Made by a program: the position numbers and the translations under genes. The notes below the pieces were generated by a model. The model was not told where the DNA came from, did no database searches, and saw nothing but the letters and a program-made list of their open reading frames with translations. This document shows, in pieces, positions 31,015-41,173 of a stretch of DNA of 64,000 nt (its first letter is position 1; every line of letters begins with the position of its first letter). The DNA comes from 66-474 sp963771735 (GTDB lineage Bacteria > Pseudomonadota > Gammaproteobacteria > Xanthomonadales > Rhodanobacteraceae): the NCBI GenBank assembly GCA_963771735.1, contig CAVYUN010000002.1, positions 1,426,001-1,490,000 on the forward strand. Direction: 5' to 3'.

Positions 31015-31179
31015 TCACAGTCGGCGTCTGCGCCCGAAGATCAGGGAGACGATGAACAGCACGACGAAGACGACGAAAAGAATCTTCGCGATCGAGGCGG
31101 CCAGCCCGGCGATACCGAAGAATCCCAGGAAACCGGCGATCAGTGCGATGACCAGAAAGACGATTGCGTAATAGAGCAT
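31015..31179 (-). CDS. DUF1328 small membrane protein (YtjA-like)
   Basis: 54-residue hydrophobic protein with two membrane segments, AIVFLVIALIAGFLGFFGIAG and AKILFVVFVVLFIVSLIFG, and a basic RRRRL tail. The GFFGIAG turn between them is the hallmark of DUF1328. ATG 31179 has AAGGAG seven bases upstream. Such proteins are stress-induced and poorly characterised. It sits with CsbD-like and BON-domain genes on the same strand. Confidence 0.88.
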   Translation of the reverse strand: MLYYAIVFLVIALIAGFLGFFGIAGLAASIAKILFVVFVVLFIVSLIFGRRRRL

Positions 31180-31562
31180 GGTTTTCTCCTTGTGCAACGT
31201 GAATGACGTTTGACGCAAGGCGGTGTGTTTCTTGGCCTTGATGACAGAGTACAGGTTCGACAGCCCAGCTTGTGCCGTCCCGACTTGCCCCGGTACATGC
31301 CCGATCGTGAATTGCGCTGAGGCAAATCGTTTCGGGGTTGGCATGGTTTTGCAAAAAGTCTCCGAACATGCCGTTCCCTGGCATGGCCGGAGTAGGGCCC
31401 GTCGCGTTGGAAACCTGCGGCGGGATGCCGGAACGGCACGGGGGCGCGGTCCGAACCGGCTCGGCGCCTTCCATGGAGCCGTTGGAGATGCCACACGGAA
31501 GTGGCATTCCCTTCCACACTGCATGTCGTTGGCGTTGCGCGCTCGCGCATGCGGCGAAGGCT
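31180..31562. other. Intergenic region between DUF1328 and CsbD genes
   Basis: About 380 bases with no recognisable gene on either strand. It contains the ribosome site (AAGGAG) of the DUF1328 gene at its left end and presumably that gene's promoter and the CsbD 3' region. No strong hairpin was noticed. Confidence 0.4.
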
Positions 31563-31760
31563 TCAGATTTCGTCGGCGAACGCCTTGATCTGCTTTCTGG
31601 CTTCGTCCCTGGCCATGCCATAACGCTCCTGCAGCTTGCCGGCGAGGTATTCCGTGTTGCCGTCGGCTACATCGAGATCGTCGTCGGTCAGTTTGCCCCA
31701 GCGGGCCTTGAGCTTGCCGTGCAGCTGTTTCCAATGACCCTTGAGCGTGTCTTCATTCAT
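31563..31760 (-). CDS. CsbD-family stress protein, copy 1
   Basis: 65-residue soluble CsbD-like protein: LKGHWKQLHGKLKARWGKLTDDDL, then GNTEYLAGKLQERYGMARDEARKQI. It is charged and helical with the conserved W-GKLT-DDL core. CsbD proteins are induced by general stress or osmotic/phosphate stress; the molecular function is unknown. The ribosome site AAGGAGAACC precedes ATG 31760. A paralogue lies 54 bases upstream on the same strand. Confidence 0.88.
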   Translation of the reverse strand: MNEDTLKGHWKQLHGKLKARWGKLTDDDLDVADGNTEYLAGKLQERYGMARDEARKQIKAFADEI

Positions 31761-31814
31761 GGGGTTCTCCTTGGGAAAAGCGTGGGTGCATTACGAATGC
31801 ATCGAGGTTCTCGC

Positions 31815-32012
31815 CTACAGTTCACTCTCGAACTCGTAGACCTGCAGAAGGGCCTCGCGCCTGTCGACGCCATAGCGTTCTTGCAACACGCCAGCCAGGT
31901 ATTCCGCACTGCCACCGGGAAACGCCACATCATCTGCGGTCAATCTGCTCCAGCGTCGCCGCAGCTTGCCGCTGATTTCCGGCCATTCGTCCTTGATCCT
32001 GTCCCGGATCAT
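31815..32012 (-). CDS. CsbD-family stress protein, copy 2
   Basis: 65 residues when started at ATG 32012, which has an excellent GGAGGAG site. This gives the same length as the neighbouring paralogue. The core is DRIKDEWPEISGKLRRRWSRLTADDV and GSAEYLAGVLQERYGVDRREALLQVYEFE. An upstream in-frame ATG at 32060 would add 16 residues but lacks a ribosome site. About half the positions agree with copy 1, so this is an old tandem duplication. Confidence 0.82.
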   Translation of the reverse strand: MIRDRIKDEWPEISGKLRRRWSRLTADDVAFPGGSAEYLAGVLQERYGVDRREALLQVYEFESEL

Positions 32013-32062
32013 GCTGCTCCTCCAATACTCACGAATGGGTTCGAGGGCGGCGTTTTTCATGG

Positions 32063-32416
32063 TCAATCGCCGGACTTGAGGCCCGAGGCATCGACGCCTT
32101 TCACGCCCTTGACGCTCTTGGTGACCGCGATGGCCTTCTTGACCGCGAGGTCGGTGGGCAAGACGCCGGTCAACGTCACCACGCCGTTGACGGTCGTGAC
32201 GGAAACCTTCGTGCTCTTGATGCCCTTGGTGGTGGCGAGTTCCGTTTTCACCTTGGTCGTGATCCAGGCGTCGCTGACGGCTTCGCCAGCGCTCGAGGAG
32301 TGATCGCCGGTCGGTGCGGCATCCTGTGGCGCGGCGAACGCGGCGTTGGCCGACATCCCGGCGATTCCGAGCGCGGCAGCGAGGGCGGCGACAACAAGTT
32401 TGCGTTCCGGTTTCAT
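32063..32416 (-). CDS. BON-domain periplasmic protein (OsmY-like)
   Basis: 117-residue exported protein with a Sec signal peptide (residues 1 to about 28, ending SANAAFA) and one BON domain: SDAWITTKVKTEL, KSTKVSVTTVNGVVTLTGVLPT, VKKAIAVTKSVKGVKGVDA. BON domains bind membranes or peptidoglycan-associated partners, and OsmY-type proteins are osmotic-stress periplasmic chaperones. ATG 32416 has AAGGAGATCC upstream. It probably heads the operon with the two CsbD genes and DUF1328. Confidence 0.85.
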   Translation of the reverse strand: MKPERKLVVAALAAALGIAGMSANAAFAAPQDAAPTGDHSSSAGEAVSDAWITTKVKTELATTKGIKSTKVSVTTVNGVVTLTGVLPTDLAVKKAIAVTKSVKGVKGVDASGLKSGD

Positions 32417-32756
32417 TTGGATCTCCTTGATTGCGGGAAACAACGTCATGATCTTCGTCCATGACAGCTACTTTCGAACCTAGCATCGCGAATCTGAACG
32501 AAACCGCGAGTTCGTGACCAGCCACTGAATCGAGGCCCTGAAAGCAAGCAGTGGCCGTATTGATAGCGGTTATCGGACGATCGCCGCATCGTTCGGATGA
32601 AGATGTTTGCGTGCGATGCCCATCAAACTAGAACGTCTCCGAGTGGCGCGACAGAGACGTCGGCACCAGTCGAACTGGTATTTTTTTACCGGTCATGCAG
32701 GGCATGGCATTTACGCTGTAAAAAGCACGACAATGCCCAAATCCTGGGAGTGATTC
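32417..32756. other. Divergent promoter region, BON gene / PAS-LuxR regulator
   Basis: About 340 bases between divergent genes with no coding sequence recognised. It contains a short inverted repeat around an A/T run, GGTATTTTTTTACC (32677-32690), roughly 70 bases before the regulator start. This could be part of an operator or promoter. No consensus -35/-10 pair was confirmed. Confidence 0.4.
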
Positions 32757-34226
32757 ATGCGCGCCGTGCCGCCCAAGTCTGGTATCGACCATAGACAGTT
32801 GCAGCAGATCATTGCTGATTTGCCGGAAGGCATATTGCTGATCGATCCCGACGGGACGGTCCTGTGGGCCAATCGCGCGGCGCTGGTCATGCATGGGTGC
32901 GAGCGCCTCGAACAATTCGGCTTGTCCGCGCCGGCGTATCGCAAGCGTTTCGCCCTGCGCTACCTCAACCACCATGTGCTGAAGGCGCGGCAATATCCCA
33001 TCGTCCGGCTACTCGCTGGCGAAAAATTCGACGGGGTAAAGGTCGAAGTGACGCACCGGGAAGATGACGGGTTCCGGCGCGTGCTCGAATTTCGGAGCCT
33101 TGTTCTTGCCGACGCCGCGGATGAGATCGAATTGCTGGTGTTGGTCGTGCGCGACCTGACTGAATTGACAAGCGCGGAAGAACGTTTCGAGCGGACGTTC
33201 GCGGCGAATCCCGCCCCGGCCTCGATTTTGCGCCTGGCGGACACCCGCTATATCAAGGTCAACCAGGGTTTCATCGACATGACCGGATTCGGACGCGAGG
33301 AGATCATCGGTCGATCGTTCCGGGTACTGGACGTGCTTCGCGATGCCGAGCATCGTGAAGAAGCCATGCGCGCGCTGCGTGAGCATCGCACGATTGCGCA
33401 GCAGGAAGCGGTGTTGCGCATAAAGGACAACGCCGAGAAATTCGTGATCGTTGCAGGTCAGCCTATCGAAGTCGGCGAAGAGTCATGCATGCTGTTCACC
33501 TTCAACGATCTTGATGCTCGCAAGCAAGCCGAGATGTCCTTGCGCCACAGCGAGGAACGTTTCGCCAAGGCTTTCCGGTTGGCTCCCGTGCCGATGCTGG
33601 TATGCGCTCGCGGCGGCTGGCGCATCATCGAGATCAACGATGCATTCACCAATGTGACGGGGTACCCGCATGACGACACCGTTGGCCGCTCGGTGGCGGA
33701 CGTCGGCTTCTGGCTCGACATGAAATCGCTGCGCGAATTGCGGGGTTTGCTGGATGCGAACCTGAAAGTGCGGAACCAGGAAATCCGCATGCACACTCGT
33801 GATGGCGCGTCCATCGATTGCCTGCTGTCGGCCGAGCCGGTGACGATCCAGCGCGAGGCGTGCGTACTGTTCGTGGTGCGCGACATCACCGAACGCAAGC
33901 GCTCCGAAGCCGACCTGATGGACGCGATCGAGGCGGTCATGCAGGATACGTCGTGGTTCAGCCGTAGCGTGATGGAGAAGCTGGCGCAGCTGCGGCATCC
34001 GGAGGACGCCCGTGCCAAAGCCGAACTTGCCAACTTGACGACGCGCGAACGGGAAGTGCTGGATCTGATCTGCAAGGGACAGACAGATGCAGAAATCGCG
34101 AGTGCGCTGAAACTGTCACGCAACACCGTGCGCAATCACGTCGCGACCCTATACGGAAAGATCGGCGTGAATCGCCGCAGTGCCGCGGTGGTGTGGGGGC
34201 GGGAGCGTGGCCTCGCGGCTTATTGA
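32757..34226 (+). CDS. PAS-domain LuxR-type transcriptional regulator
   Basis: 489-residue cytoplasmic regulator. An N-terminal PAS (ADLPEGILLIDPDGTVLWANRAAL) is followed by two more PAS domains (FAANPAPASILRLADTRYIKVN; FRLAPVPMLVCARGGWRIIEIN), each with a DLTE/DITERKRS-type exit. The C-terminal LuxR HTH is LTTREREVLDLICKGQTDAEIA and SRNTVRNHVATLYGKIGVN. There is no receiver or kinase domain, so input is likely sensed directly by the PAS modules. It is divergent from the BON/CsbD stress genes, which are candidate targets by position only. ATG 32757 gives a full first PAS. Confidence 0.87.
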   Translation: MRAVPPKSGIDHRQLQQIIADLPEGILLIDPDGTVLWANRAALVMHGCERLEQFGLSAPAYRKRFALRYLNHHVLKARQYPIVRLLAGEKFDGVKVEVTHREDDGFRRVLEFRSLVLADAADEIELLVLVVRDLTELTSAEERFERTFAANPAPASILRLADTRYIKVNQGFIDMTGFGREEIIGRSFRVLDVLRDAEHREEAMRALREHRTIAQQEAVLRIKDNAEKFVIVAGQPIEVGEESCMLFTFNDLDARKQAEMSLRHSEERFAKAFRLAPVPMLVCARGGWRIIEINDAFTNVTGYPHDDTVGRSVADVGFWLDMKSLRELRGLLDANLKVRNQEIRMHTRDGASIDCLLSAEPVTIQREACVLFVVRDITERKRSEADLMDAIEAVMQDTSWFSRSVMEKLAQLRHPEDARAKAELANLTTREREVLDLICKGQTDAEIASALKLSRNTVRNHVATLYGKIGVNRRSAAVVWGRERGLAAY

Positions 34227-34234
34227 TCAACGCG

Positions 34235-35968
<1,734 letters not shown>

Positions 35969-36272
35969 GGGACAGATCCTTTTTTTCCAAGCCCGCAAGT
36001 TTAGCGATGCGTTCGGGAAAGCGCTTGGGGGTAGTGTCCATCCGGAGCAGCTTTGGCGAGAGGCCGGGGCGGGGGCGGGTGTTCAAGCGATGCCAGTGGC
36101 ATCACGCGCCAGACCGCCGAACAGGGCTGAAGGGTGGGCGCCGGGGGATGGCCGGGACCGCCCCCGTGATTGCTCGCCGCCAAGCCATTAAGTCGCTGCC
36201 AGACCGGGCGAACGTAGCCGCCGGGGGCGCGGTCAGGGACGACCGCAAAAGAAATGTGCTAGCTTGAAAAAC
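35969..36272. other. Divergent intergenic region, glnS / DUF2007 gene
   Basis: About 300 bases, G/C-rich, without a recognisable protein or RNA gene. It includes several G-runs capable of pairing (for example around 36135-36170), but no known RNA family could be matched by eye. It must hold the glnS promoter on the minus strand and that of the DUF2007-apt pair on the plus strand. Confidence 0.35.
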
Positions 36273-36554
36273 ATGCGAACGGTCTATCACGCGGAGGGCA
36301 TCGTCGACGCGCATCTGGTCAAGGATGCGCTCGAGAATGCGGGCATCCCCGCCTTCATCAACGGCGAATACCTGATCGGCGGCGTGGGGCAGCTGCCCGC
36401 GCGGGATTTCATCGCCGTGAGCGTGCCGGAAATTTTCGTCGAGGATGCTGGACCCGTGGTGCGCGGGATCACCGACATGCTGCGTGCACCGGTTGCTGCA
36501 GAATCTGCGGACGCGGGCATGCCACCCTTGCGTCTGCGACCTGCCCGCGCGTGA
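36273..36554 (+). CDS. DUF2007 domain protein (putative signal-transducing protein)
   Basis: 93-residue protein of the DUF2007 family: VYHAEGIVDAHLVKDALENAGIPAFINGEYLIGGVGQLPA, then FIAVSVPE. The pattern resembles a PII-like or ferredoxin-like alpha/beta fold. Function is unknown, and the PII comparison is only structural. ATG 36273 is preferred over an in-frame TTG nine bases earlier; neither has a good ribosome site. Its TGA overlaps the GTG of apt (GTGA, 36551-36554), so the two are coupled. Confidence 0.82.
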   Translation: MRTVYHAEGIVDAHLVKDALENAGIPAFINGEYLIGGVGQLPARDFIAVSVPEIFVEDAGPVVRGITDMLRAPVAAESADAGMPPLRLRPARA

Positions 36555-37111
36555 ACGAGGCTGCGGACCGGATGGAATTCGATCCGGACGTGCGTGCACG
36601 ACTGGCGACCTATGTTCGCGACGTGCCCGATTTTCCGAAGCCCGGCGTGATGTTCAAGGACATCACGCCGTTGCTGGCAGACGCAGGCGCATTTCGTGAA
36701 TGCGTGGATGCACTGGCGATGCCGTGGCGCCACGCAGCGATCGACGCCGTGTGTGGCATCGAATCGCGCGGTTTCATCTTCGGCGCCGCCTTGGCGCGCG
36801 CGCTGGACGCCGGGTTCGTGCCGCTGCGCAAGGCCGGTAAATTGCCGGCCGCGACGCTGGGGGTGGATTTCGATCTGGAATACGGCGCGGCGCGCCTCGA
36901 AGTGCACACGGATGCATTGGGTCATGGCGCGCGGGTATTGATCGTCGATGACGTGCTGGCCACCGGCGGCACGCTGCGCGCGGCGTGCGATCTGATTACC
37001 CGACTGGGCACCGGGATCGCGGGCGCCGCGGTGGTAATCGAACTGTCATTCCTGCACGGGCGGAAGCGCTGGCCGGCGGAGCTGCCGTTGCACAGTGTCC
37101 TGCATTACTGA
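36551..37111 (+). CDS. apt: Adenine phosphoribosyltransferase
   Basis: Purine-salvage enzyme converting adenine and PRPP to AMP. 186 residues from GTG 36551. Marks are VRDVPDFPKPGVMFKDITPLL, the flexible-loop region GIESRGFIFGAALARAL, and the PRPP-binding motif VLIVDDVLATGGTL. The C-terminus ELPLHSVLHY is normal. An internal ATG at 36572 is an alternative start giving 179 residues. It is convergent with the degS-like protease gene, four bases apart. Confidence 0.95.
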   Translation: MNEAADRMEFDPDVRARLATYVRDVPDFPKPGVMFKDITPLLADAGAFRECVDALAMPWRHAAIDAVCGIESRGFIFGAALARALDAGFVPLRKAGKLPAATLGVDFDLEYGAARLEVHTDALGHGARVLIVDDVLATGGTLRAACDLITRLGTGIAGAAVVIELSFLHGRKRWPAELPLHSVLHY

Positions 37112-37115
37112 AGTA

Positions 37116-38315
37116 TCAGCCTTGCGACGTGGTCTGCCGGAAGCTAGGTCGTTGCGCCAACACCACTTCGGTATGGAACGGCACGCCGGCGCGCAGGCCG
37201 GAAACTTCGATCTTGCTACCGGGGGTCAACTCCGCTTCGCGTGTGCGGAAGTCAAACGGGTCCGTGATGGGTTGTTTGCCCAGCTTGAGCAGGATGTCGC
37301 CGGTTTGCAGGCCCGCTTGCGCCGCAGGTCCGCCGGGATAGACGTCGAGCACCGTGGCGCCGCGCGCGGCGGCCGGCAGACCCGAATCAGCCGACACCAT
37401 CACGTTGCCGATTTCCACGCCCAACCAGCCGCGCACCACGTGGCCGTGATCGACGATCTGGTCCAGCACGCGTTTCGCGGTACGCACCGGTATCGCGAAG
37501 CCGATGCCTTGTGCGCCGACGTCGCGATTCAGCATCGCGGTATTGATGCCGACCAGTTGCCCCGCCGCGTTGACCAGCGCACCGCCGGAGTTGCCGGAGT
37601 TGATCGCCGCATCGGTCTGGATGAAATCTTCGTAGGGCGAAAGGCTCAACTGCCTTTGCAAGGCGCTGACGATGCCCATGGTCACGGTCTGGCCGATGCC
37701 GAACGGGTTGCCAATTGCCAGTACCACGTCGCCAACCCGGGGCGGGTCTGGATCGACTTCGATCGTGGGCAGGTTGCCTGCGTCGATCTTGAGCACCGCC
37801 AGATCGGTGTCGGGATCGGTGCCGATCACCTTGGCGTGTGCGACCCGACCGTCGTGCAACATCACCCGGATGTCGTCGGCGCCCGCGATCACGTGATTGT
37901 TGGTCAGCACGTAGCCGTCACTGGTGAAGATCACGCCCGAACCGAGGCTCTGTTCGCGGCGCTTCAGCGCCGGTCCGGCAACGCCGCCCAGCAGCGGGTC
38001 GGGGAAGATCTGGATTTGTCTCTCGGTGACGGTCTTGTCCGCATAGATGTTGACCACCGCTGGCGTGGCACGCGCGACGGCGTCGGCGTAGGAGGTGGGT
38101 CCGGCCGGGGCCGGGGTGGCCTGATTGCCAGCGGAGGACGCGCTGGCGTTAGCCGGAGCCTGATCGGTGACATGGCCGCGCAGGCGTGCGCCCGCCCCTG
38201 GCCAGACCAGGGTGATCAGGAATGCAGCGGCCAGCCCTGCGACCACGAATTGCAGGACGAACAGGATCGGTTGAAGCTTGCGAAGCATGGGCGATGCGGT
38301 CTCGTCGAACGCCAT
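37116..38315 (-). CDS. degS: DegS/AlgW-like periplasmic serine protease
   Basis: 399-residue membrane-anchored HtrA protease with the DegS layout: one N-terminal transmembrane helix (ILFVLQFVVAGLAAAFLITLV, about 17-37), a trypsin-like domain and a single C-terminal PDZ (about 295-390; GGPAAQAGLQTGDILLKLG). Catalytic residues are His141 (NNHVIAG), Asp171 (DTDLAVLKI) and Ser243 (INSGNSGGAL). DegS and AlgW cleave the anti-sigma factor RseA/MucA to release sigma-E when the PDZ senses misfolded porins. That role here is inferred from architecture; no rseA or rpoE is in the window. It is divergent from petABC, a neighbourhood seen in other gammaproteobacteria. An internal start at Met10 is possible. 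Confidence 0.88.
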   Translation of the reverse strand: MAFDETASPMLRKLQPILFVLQFVVAGLAAAFLITLVWPGAGARLRGHVTDQAPANASASSAGNQATPAPAGPTSYADAVARATPAVVNIYADKTVTERQIQIFPDPLLGGVAGPALKRREQSLGSGVIFTSDGYVLTNNHVIAGADDIRVMLHDGRVAHAKVIGTDPDTDLAVLKIDAGNLPTIEVDPDPPRVGDVVLAIGNPFGIGQTVTMGIVSALQRQLSLSPYEDFIQTDAAINSGNSGGALVNAAGQLVGINTAMLNRDVGAQGIGFAIPVRTAKRVLDQIVDHGHVVRGWLGVEIGNVMVSADSGLPAAARGATVLDVYPGGPAAQAGLQTGDILLKLGKQPITDPFDFRTREAELTPGSKIEVSGLRAGVPFHTEVVLAQRPSFRQTTSQG

Positions 38316-38475
38316 CGGATTGTGCGCTCACGAGGCGAACGCTAAACTAACACGATTTTGGGGCCCGATGGATGGCGCGGGTGCGGCGTAGCCGTTCATC
38401 CGGGTCGTGCGAAACGGACCGTTGTTCCCACGGCAGTGTCCCGGCCCGTGGCCACGTGCAGTTGCGGAGACGCAG

Positions 38476-39072
38476 ATGGCGGACGAAAGCATCAACAAGG
38501 GCCGACGCAGATTCCTCACGGCATCGACCGCCGTGATCGGCGGTGCCGGCCTCATCATCACGGCGATCCCGTTCGTCGAAACCTGGTTGCCCAGCGCGCG
38601 GGCCGAGTCGGCGGGTGCGCCGATCACGGTGGATATCAGCAAGATCGAGCCGGGCCAGAGGGTGCGCTACGGCTGGCGCAGCCAGCCCGTCGACGTGGTC
38701 AACCGCACGCCCAAGCAGCTGGAATGGCTGGCCAAGCAGGACCCGCGCCTGCGCGATCCGGATTCCAAGGAGCCGCAACAGCCCAAATATTGCCAGAATG
38801 CAACGCGCTCGATCAAACCCGAGTGGCTGGTGTTCATCGACATCTGCACACACCTGGGCTGCGTGCCGGATTATTTCGGCGATATCAAGCCCCAGCCGTT
38901 CGATCCCGACTGGAAAGGCGGCTACTACTGTCCCTGCCACCACTCGCGATACGACATGGCCGCACGCGTCTACAAGGGTGTGCCGGCGCCGCTCAACATG
39001 GTGGTGCCGCCGTATCACTTCGTCGATGACACCCACATACAGATCGGTGTCGATCCGAAAGGAGCCGCGTAA
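38476..39072 (+). CDS. petA: Ubiquinol-cytochrome c reductase iron-sulfur (Rieske) subunit
   Basis: Rieske subunit of the bc1 complex, passing electrons from ubiquinol to cytochrome c1. 198 residues. The N-terminal twin-arginine signal RRRFLT is followed by a single membrane helix (TASTAVIGGAGLIITAIPF). The [2Fe-2S] ligands are CTHLGC (124-129) and CPCHHS (152-157), and the Pro loop is VPAPLNMVVPPYHF. ATG 38476 is preceded by GGAG. The stop overlaps petB as TAATG. First gene of petABC. Confidence 0.97.
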   Translation: MADESINKGRRRFLTASTAVIGGAGLIITAIPFVETWLPSARAESAGAPITVDISKIEPGQRVRYGWRSQPVDVVNRTPKQLEWLAKQDPRLRDPDSKEPQQPKYCQNATRSIKPEWLVFIDICTHLGCVPDYFGDIKPQPFDPDWKGGYYCPCHHSRYDMAARVYKGVPAPLNMVVPPYHFVDDTHIQIGVDPKGAA

Positions 39073-40340
39073 TGGGCGCGTTCACGCAGTGGTTCAACGA
39101 GCGCGCGCCGGGGATGGGCGTGGCCTACAAGAAGCACATGACGGAGTATTACGCGCCGAAGAACTTCAACGTCATGTACTACTTCGGTTCGCTGGCGATG
39201 CTGATACTGGTGAACCAGATCGTCACCGGCATCTTCCTGACGATGTTCTACACCCCCACCGCCGCCGGCGCATTCGACTCGGTGCAGTACATCATGCGCG
39301 ACGTGCACTGGGGCTGGCTGGTGCGTTACATGCACGAAACCGGCGCCTCGATGTTCTTCATCGTGGTCTACCTGCACATGTTTCGCGGCCTGATGTACGG
39401 TTCCTACAAGAAGCCGCGCGAACTGGTCTGGCTGCTCGGCATGCTGATTTTTTTGGCCCTGATGGCCGAAGCCTTCATGGGCTATGTATTGCCATGGGGC
39501 AACATGTCGTTCTGGGGCGCCAAGGTGATCATCACCCTGTTCAGTGCGATCCCGCTGATCGGCGAGCACCTGGTCACATGGATCATGGGCAGTTTCGTGC
39601 CGTCCGATCCCACCCTGAACCGCTTCTTCGCGCTGCATGTGGTGGCGCTCCCGCTGGTGCTGTTGCTGCTGGTGGTGCTGCACCTGGGCGCGCTGCATGA
39701 AGTAGGTTCCAACAACCCGGACGGCGTCGAGATCAAGAAGCACAAGGGGCCGGACGGGCACCCCCTGGACGGCATCCCGTTCCATCCGTATTACACGCTG
39801 AAGGATCTGGTCGGTGTCGGCGTGTTCCTGGTGATCTGCGCCATCGTGATCTTCTTCGAGCCGACGGTCGGCGGGTTCTTCCTCGAACACGACAACTCGA
39901 TCCCGGCCAACAATCTGGTGACGCCCGCCAGCATCACACCGGTCTGGTACTTCTCGCCCTTCTACGCGATCCTGCGAATGATCCCCAGCAAGGGTTTCGG
40001 CGTACTGGCGCTGCTGGTATCGATCGTCGTGCTGTTCCTGGTGCCGTGGCTGGATCGCGGCAAGGTCAAATCGATCCGCTATCGCGGTCTCGGCTACAAG
40101 ATCGCGTTGACGGTCTTCGCGATCGTTTTCGTACTGCTGGCAGCCATCGGCGCCGACCTGACGCCGGGCTGGATCGTGGACATCTTCGGCCCCAACGCCG
40201 ACATCACCACCATCGAGAACCTGTTCGGCCGCACCCTCGTGGTGCTGTACTTCGGCTTCTTCGTGTTCCTGTGGGCGTATACGTTCTTCGGGTGGGAGAA
40301 AACCAAGCCGGTTCCGGAAAGGGTGACCACGCATGACTGA
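39072..40340 (+). CDS. petB: Cytochrome b subunit of the bc1 complex
   Basis: 422-residue integral membrane subunit with eight or more helices and the quinol sites. Haem-ligating His pairs lie in YMHETGASMFFIVVYLHMFRG and HVVALPLVLLLLVVLHLGALH. The Qo-site PEWY motif appears here as TPVWYFSPFYAIL, that is PVWY, an accepted variant at the first helix-ef residue. The gene overlaps petA (TAATG) and petC (8 bases), giving a tightly coupled operon. Length is normal for a full-length, unsplit proteobacterial cytochrome b. Confidence 0.97.
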   Translation: MGAFTQWFNERAPGMGVAYKKHMTEYYAPKNFNVMYYFGSLAMLILVNQIVTGIFLTMFYTPTAAGAFDSVQYIMRDVHWGWLVRYMHETGASMFFIVVYLHMFRGLMYGSYKKPRELVWLLGMLIFLALMAEAFMGYVLPWGNMSFWGAKVIITLFSAIPLIGEHLVTWIMGSFVPSDPTLNRFFALHVVALPLVLLLLVVLHLGALHEVGSNNPDGVEIKKHKGPDGHPLDGIPFHPYYTLKDLVGVGVFLVICAIVIFFEPTVGGFFLEHDNSIPANNLVTPASITPVWYFSPFYAILRMIPSKGFGVLALLVSIVVLFLVPWLDRGKVKSIRYRGLGYKIALTVFAIVFVLLAAIGADLTPGWIVDIFGPNADITTIENLFGRTLVVLYFGFFVFLWAYTFFGWEKTKPVPERVTTHD

Positions 40341-41097
40341 CAAGACCGACCGCATTTCCGTGCGCACCTTGGCCGCCGTTTTGCTTGCCCTCGTCGTAGC
40401 TCTGACCGCAGCGCCTGCCGCATTCGCGGAAGAGGGCGGCTACCCCAGCGCCAACATCAACGTGCACGACCAGGCTTCGCTGCAGCGGGGCGCCCGCCTG
40501 TTCATGAACTACTGCGTGGGCTGCCACTCGCTGAAGTACATGCGTTATTCGCAGCTGGCGGAAGGGCTCGGCCTGACCGAGAAGCAGGTGATGGGCAACC
40601 TCGACTTCACCGGCGCCAAGTTCGGCGAGCCGATCATCTCGGCGATGCCCGCGGCCGACGCGGAAAAGTGGTTCAACAAGGCCCCGCCCGACCTGTCACT
40701 GGAAGTCAGCGCCAAGGGCGCCGACTGGGTATCCGCGTACCTCAAGTCTTTCTATCTCGATCCCGCCACGCCTAGTGGCTGGAACAACACGGTGTTCCCG
40801 AACGTCGCGATGCCGTTCCCGCTGTGGCAACTGCAGGGCGAGCAGGTGGCGGTGATGAACCCGCCGGAAGATGGCCAGCCGGCCACGGTCAAGGGGCTGA
40901 AGCTGGCCAGCAAGGGCAGCATGACGCCCGCCCAATACGACGGCGCCGTGCGTGACCTGACCGCGTTCCTGGCCTATGTGTCCACGCCCGACGAGCTGCC
41001 ACGCAGCCACATCGGCGCCTGGGTGGTGCTGTATCTGGTACTTTTCACCCTGTTCGCGCTGGTGTTGAAGAAGGAATACTGGAAAGACGTGCATTGA
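40333..41097 (+). CDS. petC: Cytochrome c1
   Basis: 254-residue haem c subunit of the bc1 complex. An N-terminal signal peptide (about 1-32, ending APAAFA) precedes the haem-binding CVGCH (61-65). The distal Met ligand probably lies in the NVAMPFPLW region, and a C-terminal membrane anchor (AWVVLYLVLFTLFALVL) is followed by KKEYWKDVH. ATG 40333 lies inside the end of petB. sspA and sspB follow in the same direction, a conserved order in gammaproteobacteria. Confidence 0.96.
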   Translation: MTDKTDRISVRTLAAVLLALVVALTAAPAAFAEEGGYPSANINVHDQASLQRGARLFMNYCVGCHSLKYMRYSQLAEGLGLTEKQVMGNLDFTGAKFGEPIISAMPAADAEKWFNKAPPDLSLEVSAKGADWVSAYLKSFYLDPATPSGWNNTVFPNVAMPFPLWQLQGEQVAVMNPPEDGQPATVKGLKLASKGSMTPAQYDGAVRDLTAFLAYVSTPDELPRSHIGAWVVLYLVLFTLFALVLKKEYWKDVH

Positions 41098-41173
41098 TGG
41101 CCGGCTCCGTGTCAGGCACCATGCCGAGCACGACCGGGACTGTCGCGTCACCGGACCCATGGGGGACACTGGC

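Noticed and set aside
35969..36272. G-rich, hairpin-capable gap considered as a small RNA.
   Set aside because: It could not be matched to 4.5S, 6S, tmRNA or a tRNA by eye, and there is no paired promoter and terminator.
39015..40367. A 450-codon minus-strand frame opposite petB.
   Set aside because: His/Gln-rich low-quality translation opposite a highly conserved gene; a shadow.
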